A program made the position numbers and the translations under genes. The notes under the pieces were generated by a model. That model made no database searches. It was not told the DNA's origin and was given only the letters and a program-made list of their open reading frames with translations. Below, in pieces: positions 4,628 to 11,018 of a stretch of DNA of 11,018 nt (positions within the stretch are counted from its first letter, which is position 1; each line of letters begins with the position of its first letter). The stretch comes from Candidatus Aminicenantes bacterium UBA2199 (lineage in GTDB: Bacteria; Acidobacteriota; Aminicenantia; UBA2199), in contig DCVB01000097.1 of assembly GCA_002327965.1 (NCBI GenBank), forward strand, positions 426 through 11,443, given 5' to 3'.

Positions 4628-7600
4628 CTATTTTAGTTTATTTACTGAATTCCATTTTTTTATCCAATCACTAATAAGAAAATCAATAAAATCATCTTTT
4701 CTTTGATTCAAATCATCTTTTGTACTCTGCAGAATCAAATCATAATATTTTGAAGGATCTTGATCCTGTCTTTTTTGATCAGCAACCCAATTATCCATTA
4801 TTCGCTTTATATATAAATCAATAACATCAGCCCCTATCTTCCATTTACGAATAGTACCCAAGAAATCTCTCATAGCACTATCCTGAATACTTGTTATTTT
4901 TATATTAACAGTTTGATTTTTATCAGTCGGTTGTTCATGCTTATATTTTTTTCCAATAATTTCTAGATAGGCATGTCCTAACAATTCATGGGATAAAGTT
5001 CCTACTTGCGCACCTTTTGGGGAATCTTTAGCGATTACAGTTTTATTAAATAATCCTCTTTCACTTTTTGTTTCATATTTATCATAAGTATAACCCATGA
5101 ATGCATAATCAAGTTTGTAGCTCGTCCCTTTACTTATCACTTTATCGGCAAATGATATTTGTGTTTTCTTTATATTCAAAGCCAATTCCTTCAATATTAG
5201 CATTTTTTGCGATTGTCCTTTGTAGGTTTCAATAGCTGTTGGATTAACAATCCACTCACCACCTTCCTTTTTTATTTCAATATACTTCCAATCCTGCTCA
5301 CTCATCCCAAATCTAAGCAACCATAATAATTCTTGGATTTCATTGTCATTACCTGAAATTACAATAGTTTCCCCTTTCGGATCAGTGAAGTTGAACGGAT
5401 TCATATTCATGCCTTGGTAGAGGTTCATCGAGTCCTGATACCCAACCGGATCCGTCTGCAGGAACCTGCCTATGATCGGGTCATAGTATCTTGCTCTATA
5501 ATTATAGAGGTTCAGATCGGAGTCCAATTCCCTACCCTGGAGCAAAGTCGTATTACCTATAGATGAAGCACCAATGGACTGTCCTGTGGCGTCAGTGAAC
5601 GAAGGCAGACCAAAGGTGTCGTAGCTAACGCGCTCAACGAGCGAACCTGTGCTGTCGGTGATGGCAGTAGTAGAGCCAATATCGTTGGTGTGGAAATAGT
5701 ACGGAGTTGAGGTTGTGCCACTATAGACGTCGAGACGCAGGAGCTCATCAATGCCGTTGCCATAGACGTATTGCTTAGTCACCTGATCAGAAGAGTTCCG
5801 TTCTTCAATCACCTGGTTGCCGGCATAAAAGAACTTGATGGTGTTGCCGGTGCCGGATTTCTCGATCCTGCGCCCGAAGGGGTCATATTTCATGGTAATG
5901 GTGCTGCCGCTGTCGGTAGCACGAACCAACTGATTGCGGAAGTTGTACGAGAACTGCTGAGTTCCCTTCTGGGTGGTGTTGCCGTTGGCGTCATAGGCCA
6001 TATTCCACTGGTCGAATTTGGTGTACTGGTTCAATTGGGTATTGTTGCCTGACATTTCAGTCAAGATCTCGGTGTCCATATTGTTCTTATTCTCGACGAT
6101 CTTCAGGATATTATCAACCTTGTCCAAATTGTAGGTTTTGGCCTTGGCGAACTGGGCGGTCAGGGGATCGGTGGGATCGGCAGCGTCGAACTTGATATTC
6201 TTGATGCGATTGATTGCGTCGTAGGCATAGACGTCTCCCTTGCTGGCATCGTGGATGCGCTGCTCGTAGTTTTTCAGGTTGACCTTGTTGTAGCCGTAGG
6301 CGTATTGGTTGATGATCTGCTGGTTGAGGTTCTTGGCATCGATGCCGGTCGTGCGCCGGCCCTGGTCGTATAAATACTTGGCGACATCGCCGTTCTGGTA
6401 GCCCTTGGAGAGCATGCGGTAGGTGCGGCCGATGAACTCCATGTTGGCGATCTGGGTCCCGCCCTGCTTGATCTTGTTGATGCGGTTCAACACGTCGAAC
6501 TCGCGCTCGATGATGCGCTGGTTGGGATACTGGATGGAGGTGAGGTTGTTTACCTTGTCGTAGGTGTACTGGATGAACTTGCCGTTTTGGTTCTCGCTGG
6601 TCCTGCGATTGAGTGAATCGTAGCCAAATATAACCGTCGAATCATTGTCGGTCGCCTTGGTCAGTCGCAACGCGCCGTCGTACTCATAGGTCTCGGCGGT
6701 GGTGTCCAAGACACCTGCCGCGGGCTGGATGGCGCGGTGGGTCAGCAGGTTCAGGTCGTTGTACGTATTGGTCACCACGGTGCCGTTGCGCTGCTTTTCG
6801 GTCAAGACATTGCCGTTCAAATCGTAAGTGTACTCAATTGTCGAGTTGTCGGGATAGATGACCCTGGTCAGCCAGTTGCGCTTGAACTCCGTATCGTATT
6901 CGTATCGGGTGACATTGCTGTTGGCGTCGGTGACGGAGGTCAGGTTGTTGCCGGTGTCATAAGCAAACTGCGTGATCAGCTTCTCGCCCGACTCCAGCTC
7001 CCTGGTAGTCTTTGTCTTGCGGCCGAACGGATCGTACTCGTGATAGATCTTGTGGCCTTCGGCGTCGATGGAGCCGGTCAGGTTGCCCATTTCGTCATAG
7101 AACAACGTGGTCAGTGCTTCCTGCGGCGTGCCCAAGTTCTCGGTGAGCTTCTCGACCTTGTTGAAAGCGTTGTATTCATACTTGGTCTCATAGCTGGAAA
7201 ATGTGCCGTCTGCAGCCTTCTCCTTTTCCACTTTCCGCGTCATATTGCCGCGGCCGTCTTCATAGAAGTATTGGATCACATTGCCCGCGGCATCTTCTTC
7301 CTTGAATACTTTGCCTTCCTTGTCCTTGCTCACCTTGGAGACCCGGCCCAGCGGGTCAGTAATGGTAATCTCCTGGCCGCCGTCGGGCAGGTTGGCGTAG
7401 CCGTACACGTAAGCGACGTCTTCGCTCGTCTCCAGCAACTTGTCCGAACGCGAGATCATGCGGCCAAGGGGATCATTGAGCGTGGCGCTCTGGCGCAGCA
7501 GCGTGCCGCTTGAGTTCAAGCGCTTGATGGTCAGCAAATTACCCATATTGGCCCGCGAAATGACGGTCTCGTTGCCCAAAGGATCCAGGACCGATTTGAC

Positions 7601-10600
7601 GCGATCGTAGCCGTCGTAGGCCATGATGGTCGCCTTGCCTCTGGCATCGGTGATCTGGGCCAGGTTGCCGTTGCCGTCGTAGTCGAACTGACTGGTGCCG
7701 GCCCCCACCCCCACCCCGCTGGTCAGGCCGGAGATCAGGTTGTGGTCGTTGTAGACAAACGTGGTGCTACGGCCGGAAGCGTCAGCAATGGCGGTCACGT
7801 TGTCGTTGTTGTCGTAATTGTAGCTGGTGGTGCCCAGGCCGGTCTGGCTGAAGGTCTTCAGGTTGTTGCGGCTGTCATACGTGGAGGCAAACGAATTGCT
7901 GATAGCCCCCCAATTCTCGCTTTTGGACGTTTCATTGCCGTTGTTGTCATAGCCGTGCGAGGACGACAATTGCATGGGGGAAAGCGAACCCGCCGCCGTG
8001 ATGCTTTCGCTCTGCACCTGGTTAAACGCGTCGAGGTTGTAGCTTGCATTGACGCCGCTGTTGTCGCTGAACTTGCTCAGGTTGCCGGCGGCATCGTATT
8101 GCTCGAACATCCTGCTACTAGAAGTCGATACTGTTTGCTTCAGGTAACCGCCGCTGGCCGGGTCGAGCGCGCGCCCGCTTGCGGACGAGGCGCCGCCTCC
8201 GGGCGCCGCCTCGGGATGGTAAATATAGTTGGTGCGGTTCTGCATGGGATCGGTTTCGGCGGCGAGTTGCCCGTAGGTGTTGTATTCATAAGCGAAATTG
8301 ACGCCGGGCATATTGGTCTGCACCGCGGTGATGTTGCCGTTGCCGTCCAGGGTGTGGCCGGCCGCCAGGCCGTTGGGCAAGGCCAGGGTTTTGACCTGGT
8401 TGGAGTAATTATCATAGGTAAAGGTGGTGACGCGCGCGCCCTCATCGGCTCCTTTGGCACCAGGGTTTTCGGTCATGGCCAGCAAATTGCCCTGGCTGAG
8501 CTTTTCGGCGTTGCCAGCGTCATAGCTGTATTGGACTGAATTGCCTTCGGGGTAAGCAACCGAATTTACCAAGCCGTTGCTGTTGTAGGCGAATACCGTC
8601 TGTTTTCCGCCTTCGGTGACCGCGAGCGGGTTACCGTCGGTATTGTGGCTATAACTACGGCTGACGCCGTTGCCATCGGTAGTCGAGGCTGAAGGGCCGG
8701 CACTGACGGTTATGGTTGACGCCCCTATCTTTTCAGCGGTCAACTTGTCATCTTCATAGGTCATTTGCAGACATGGCTGCCCGTTGGGGTCGGTGACGGA
8801 GACCAGGTTATGCCCTTTCTTCAGGTCGTTGGTGTAAGCCGCGGTCGAATAGGCATAGATTTTGCCGCGCGGATTTTGCTGCTCTTCACCCTCTCCCAGG
8901 ATGGCCTTGACCAGGTCGCCGTGCAGGTCATATTCATACGTGACCGTCCGCCCGGCGAAATCGCTGATGGATTTGAGGCGCCCCGACTCCGGGGTCACGG
9001 TCTGATTGGCGGCGATCAGCACCGGATGGTATTCAAAGACGATCAAGCGGCCCATGGTGTCCTGCACGGCCGAGAGGTTGCCGCCGAAATCGTAGTAGAA
9101 CTCCATCTTGTTGGCGTTGCGGTCCTGCAGGCGGCTCAGGCGGCCCAGGGGGTCGTAGATCTCGATGAAGCGGTCGGGGAAGACCAGGGTGAAGGTGCCG
9201 TCCATGCGCTTTTTCAGTTCGCTGAGCGCTCCCGCAGGAGAGGTATAGCCGGACACCACGTCGCCGTACTTGACGGCCACATAGCGCTCGCGCCGGCCCA
9301 TGCCGTTGAAGTACAGGATGTCGCCGTTGGGCAACTCCAGCAGCCGGCGGTTGTAGGCGTGGTCCCAGTTCCAGCCCAGGGGGCCGGAAAAGATGCTCTG
9401 CGCCTCGTACTTGCGGCTGAAGGCGAAATCGAAGCCGCGGCCGGGGATGCGCAGGTCGGTCTCGGCGGTGAAGAACTCACCCGAATGGAGATAAACCGAG
9501 GAAACGGCAGGAACATCGAGCAGGCCGGGGCCGCTGAATGAAGTTTCGCCGTTGCCAGTGGAGGGGTTGTTGGCCGGCTCGGGCTGCTGGCTGTCGACCA
9601 GGTCGGCGCGGATCGCTGTCTTGCGCACGGTTCCCTGCTCAAGGTCGTCATTGGTCAGGTAGTTGGTCAGTTCGCTGCCCAGGCGCAGTCCCGCCTGCAC
9701 CATGTCGCCGCTCAGCAGCTTAAACCCGGCTTGGGTGTCCTGGGGATCGACGGTCAGCCGCACCGGGTCGGAGACGTACAGGCAGTAGTTTTTTTCGCCG
9801 GGCTCGGCGGCGGAATCGACAAGGCGCAGGATGAAATTGGGATCGGCAAGGCGGGTGGAAACCTTGTTCGCGCCCTGCTGCCAGGGGACGAGCGGCGCGC
9901 CCTCGGCGTTCAGGCTCCAGAGCTCGGCCTGGACCTGGGTCGCGGCCGCCGCCTGCGGCAGGTAGGCCATGACGTAGATATCCCGGAGCGCGGGATAATC
10001 CGTTCCATAATCCGTGGGCTTTTCCAGGCCCCAGGGCTGCAGCAGCGGCACGTCGATGTATTCGCCGGCCGCGTTCTTGACCACGATCCTGACCTGCGGA
10101 TTGCCCATCTTGACGCTCTCGATGCCGCGGTCCACGTCGCCGACATAGAGCATCTGCAGCTTTTCATCCACCACCAGGCCGTAGCGGGCCGCGACCCGGG
10201 TCTGGATGACGGCGCTGACGCGGTCATCGACACCGTCATAGTTCGCGTCGGCTCCGAAGCCGATGGGATTCTTCAGGTCCAGGACATAGACGCCCTGGCT
10301 CAGGTCGCAGACATAGAGCTTCCGCGATTCCCTGCTGAAGAACATGTCGCCCAGGCCGCCGGCATCACTGAGGACAAAGGCGCCGACCTTGTCGAAGGTG
10401 GCGCCGCGATTGGCGATATCCAGGATATAGACTTCGCGGCTGTCGGGCAGGGTGAAAAAGGCGAAGTCGCCGGTCTCGTTCTCCCCGAACCTTTTGTCTG
10501 CGTCGAGGTCCTGGCCCGCTTCTTCGTATTCGCCGACGCGCCCGTCATTATCCTTGTCGAGGTAGCCGTACTTGAGGGCCACGTCCAGCCCATGTACGTG

Positions 10601-10945
10601 GTTGCGGCTGGGAAGCTCGTACCTGCCTTCGGGCACGATCTGCGCCGGCTTGGTGACATTGAGCATCTTCAGGCCGTAGTAGTCGACCAGGAGCAGGGCG
10701 CGAATACTGCTGGTCACGGTGTTGTCGGGATTGGTGACCTTGTCTTCAAAAACTTCGACGTCGTTGGTCCACTCCTCGGCGAAGCGGCCGATGATGGAGA
10801 CCGTGTTGGAGCCCGAGGTCATCTTGGTCAGGTCCACGATGGTCAACCCGGCGCCATAGACGGCCACGAAGGCGTAGTCGCCCTGGACCCTGACCCTACG
10901 CGGATAGCCGGCCGGCAGGCTGCTGCCGTCGGGATCGCTCTCTCC
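4628..10945 (-). CDS. Giant Rhs/YD-repeat protein with metallopeptidase-like C-terminal tip (5' end missing)
   Basis: Numbering here counts from a GTG at 10867 (2079 residues), but the frame stays open beyond it and clearly coding sequence (AGYPRRVRVQGDYAF) precedes it, so the true start is absent. Residues 1-430 look like LVIVD-type propeller blades (GAGLTIVDLT, LLLVDYYGLKML, QGVYVLDLKNP) with an EF-hand-like loop at 104-115. About 455-530 is DUF6531-like (HSGEFFTAETDLRIPGRGF). About 560-1800 is a long YD-repeat shell, known in this family to form a hollow cocoon around a toxin. The core closes with ARYYDPIIGRFLQTDPVG (Asp1806) and NPFNFTDPKG (Asp1829). Residues about 1834-2079 are an AT-rich distinct domain with HELLGH at 1960-1965, probably a zinc metallopeptidase effector. 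Signal peptide and export route cannot be judged. Beyond 10945 the frame is antisense to a helicase. Confidence 0.9.
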   Translation of the reverse strand, partial: GESDPDGSSLPAGYPRRVRVQGDYAFVAVYGAGLTIVDLTKMTSGSNTVSIIGRFAEEWTNDVEVFEDKVTNPDNTVTSSIRALLLVDYYGLKMLNVTKPAQIVPEGRYELPSRNHVHGLDVALKYGYLDKDNDGRVGEYEEAGQDLDADKRFGENETGDFAFFTLPDSREVYILDIANRGATFDKVGAFVLSDAGGLGDMFFSRESRKLYVCDLSQGVYVLDLKNPIGFGADANYDGVDDRVSAVIQTRVAARYGLVVDEKLQMLYVGDVDRGIESVKMGNPQVRIVVKNAAGEYIDVPLLQPWGLEKPTDYGTDYPALRDIYVMAYLPQAAAATQVQAELWSLNAEGAPLVPWQQGANKVSTRLADPNFILRLVDSAAEPGEKNYCLYVSDPVRLTVDPQDTQAGFKLLSGDMVQAGLRLGSELTNYLTNDDLEQGTVRKTAIRADLVDSQQPEPANNPSTGNGETSFSGPGLLDVPAVSSVYLHSGEFFTAETDLRIPGRGFDFAFSRKYEAQSIFSGPLGWNWDHAYNRRLLELPNGDILYFNGMGRRERYVAVKYGDVVSGYTSPAGALSELKKRMDGTFTLVFPDRFIEIYDPLGRLSRLQDRNANKMEFYYDFGGNLSAVQDTMGRLIVFEYHPVLIAANQTVTPESGRLKSISDFAGRTVTYEYDLHGDLVKAILGEGEEQQNPRGKIYAYSTAAYTNDLKKGHNLVSVTDPNGQPCLQMTYEDDKLTAEKIGASTITVSAGPSASTTDGNGVSRSYSHNTDGNPLAVTEGGKQTVFAYNSNGLVNSVAYPEGNSVQYSYDAGNAEKLSQGNLLAMTENPGAKGADEGARVTTFTYDNYSNQVKTLALPNGLAAGHTLDGNGNITAVQTNMPGVNFAYEYNTYGQLAAETDPMQNRTNYIYHPEAAPGGGASSASGRALDPASGGYLKQTVSTSSSRMFEQYDAAGNLSKFSDNSGVNASYNLDAFNQVQSESITAAGSLSPMQLSSSHGYDNNGNETSKSENWGAISNSFASTYDSRNNLKTFSQTGLGTTSYNYDNNDNVTAIADASGRSTTFVYNDHNLISGLTSGVGVGAGTSQFDYDGNGNLAQITDARGKATIMAYDGYDRVKSVLDPLGNETVISRANMGNLLTIKRLNSSGTLLRQSATLNDPLGRMISRSDKLLETSEDVAYVYGYANLPDGGQEITITDPLGRVSKVSKDKEGKVFKEEDAAGNVIQYFYEDGRGNMTRKVEKEKAADGTFSSYETKYEYNAFNKVEKLTENLGTPQEALTTLFYDEMGNLTGSIDAEGHKIYHEYDPFGRKTKTTRELESGEKLITQFAYDTGNNLTSVTDANSNVTRYEYDTEFKRNWLTRVIYPDNSTIEYTYDLNGNVLTEKQRNGTVVTNTYNDLNLLTHRAIQPAAGVLDTTAETYEYDGALRLTKATDNDSTVIFGYDSLNRRTSENQNGKFIQYTYDKVNNLTSIQYPNQRIIEREFDVLNRINKIKQGGTQIANMEFIGRTYRMLSKGYQNGDVAKYLYDQGRRTTGIDAKNLNQQIINQYAYGYNKVNLKNYEQRIHDASKGDVYAYDAINRIKNIKFDAADPTDPLTAQFAKAKTYNLDKVDNILKIVENKNNMDTEILTEMSGNNTQLNQYTKFDQWNMAYDANGNTTQKGTQQFSYNFRNQLVRATDSGSTITMKYDPFGRRIEKSGTGNTIKFFYAGNQVIEERNSSDQVTKQYVYGNGIDELLRLDVYSGTTSTPYYFHTNDIGSTTAITDSTGSLVERVSYDTFGLPSFTDATGQSIGASSIGNTTLLQGRELDSDLNLYNYRARYYDPIIGRFLQTDPVGYQDSMNLYQGMNMNPFNFTDPKGETIVISGNDNEIQELLWLLRFGMSEQDWKYIEIKKEGGEWIVNPTAIETYKGQSQKMLILKELALNIKKTQISFADKVISKGTSYKLDYAFMGYTYDKYETKSERGLFNKTVIAKDSPKGAQVGTLSHELLGHAYLEIIGKKYKHEQPTDKNQTVNIKITSIQDSAMRDFLGTIRKWKIGADVIDLYIKRIMDNWVADQKRQDQDPSKYYDLILQSTKDDLNQRKDDFIDFLISDWIKKWNSVNKLK
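4631..5368 (-). other. Exchangeable C-terminal tip of the Rhs protein (HELLGH domain)
   Basis: This sub-region encodes residues about 1834-2079, after the DPKG core-closing motif. Its base composition is far lower in GC than the core, and lysine, isoleucine and asparagine dominate. The order is a beta-rich start (ETIVISGNDNE, WKYIEIKKEGGEWIV), a helix, then a strand leading into GTLSHELLGHAYLEIIG with H1960, E1961 and H1965 as candidate zinc ligands and catalyst. His1977 and Glu1978 in KYKHEQP are nearby candidates for a third ligand. A charged helical tail ends the protein. Peptidase activity is inferred from the motif only. Confidence 0.65.
10533..10568 (-). other. EF-hand-like calcium-binding loop in the Rhs N-terminal region
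   Basis: The sequence encodes DKDNDGRVGEYE (residues 104-115 counted from the GTG at 10867). It has Asp at 1, 3 and 5, Gly at 6 and Glu at 12, the full EF-hand loop pattern. A second acidic stretch (DANYDGVDDR, about 207-216) resembles the calcium-binding turns of thrombospondin type 3 or dockerin repeats. This suggests calcium-dependent folding outside the cytoplasm. Confidence 0.6.
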
Positions 10946-11018
10946 CGCCTCATCGACACGCTGCCGACCGCGCTGTCGCTGGTGTTCTGCAACACCAAGA
11001 AGCGCGTCGACGAGGTCG
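10937..11018 (+). pseudogene. Fragment of a DEAD-box RNA helicase, C-terminal domain (partial)
   Basis: The plus-strand frame with codons starting at 10937 reads ALSRLID, then LVFCNTKKRVDEV, running off the window edge. This is the beginning of the second RecA-like domain of DEAD-box helicases, with the FCNTKKRVDE motif that follows the linker. The first domain, with the Walker A and DEAD motifs, is not upstream: the DNA to the left is Rhs coding sequence on the opposite strand. No start codon context is visible. The fragment could be the real end of a gene broken by rearrangement, or the product of a false join in assembly. Confidence 0.65.

Noticed and set aside
4973..4990. Standard HExxH zinc motif in the Rhs tip
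   Set aside because: The sequence is HELLGH, with three residues between Glu and the second His, so it is the longer HExxGH type and not HExxH.
6737..9541. Three long plus-strand open frames (6737-7513, 7742-8539, 8765-9541)
   Set aside because: They lie antisense to the YD-repeat region and read as valine- and glycine-rich shadow peptides produced by the repeated codon pattern of the Rhs gene.

Overview
The window looks like a piece, possibly a whole contig, of a GC-rich, Gram-negative-type environmental bacterium. It carries two predicted lipoproteins, a TPR protein with S-layer-homology-like C-terminal repeats, heptamer-repeat-rich intergenic DNA and a very large YD-repeat (Rhs) protein. 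An Acidobacteriota/Aminicenantes-like source is a guess from style only; no phylogenetic marker is present.

Layout. 1-162 holds the 3' end of an unidentified plus-strand frame whose stop overlaps the next start (ATGA). 159-1457 (+) encodes a TPR lipoprotein with SLH-like repeats. 1453-1693 is a non-coding block built from 7-bp tandem repeats and bounded by imperfect inverted copies of the same heptamer. It separates two convergent genes. 1696-2604 (-) encodes a lipoprotein with two Ig-like domains and a PKD domain. 2605-2898 holds that gene's AT-rich promoter region and a palindrome-rich leader for an intact integrase-core (DDE) transposase at 2899-3948 (+). 3949-4198 is non-coding with small hairpins.

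The rest is a minus-strand polymorphic-toxin-like locus. A giant Rhs/YD-repeat protein (4628 to about 10945) is followed after 15 bp by a small exported protein (4199-4612), a candidate immunity partner. The Rhs protein runs from a propeller-like N-terminal part with an EF-hand-like loop, through a DUF6531-like segment and a long YD-repeat shell, to an Rhs core-closing motif ending DPKG. After that motif, base composition drops sharply (about 62% GC in a sampled core line, about 32% in a sampled tip line). The tip is a distinct domain of about 246 residues with a HELLGH motif, the hexapeptide signature of M49 dipeptidyl peptidase III. This is the most interesting part of the window: a candidate exchangeable Rhs metallopeptidase tip with a signal-peptide-bearing neighbour that resembles a TonB C-terminal fold.

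At the extreme right, about 80 bp on the plus strand read convincingly as part of the C-terminal domain of a DEAD-box helicase, head-to-head with the Rhs gene. Both genes lack their 5' parts at this join, so it is either a rearrangement breakpoint or an assembly chimera.
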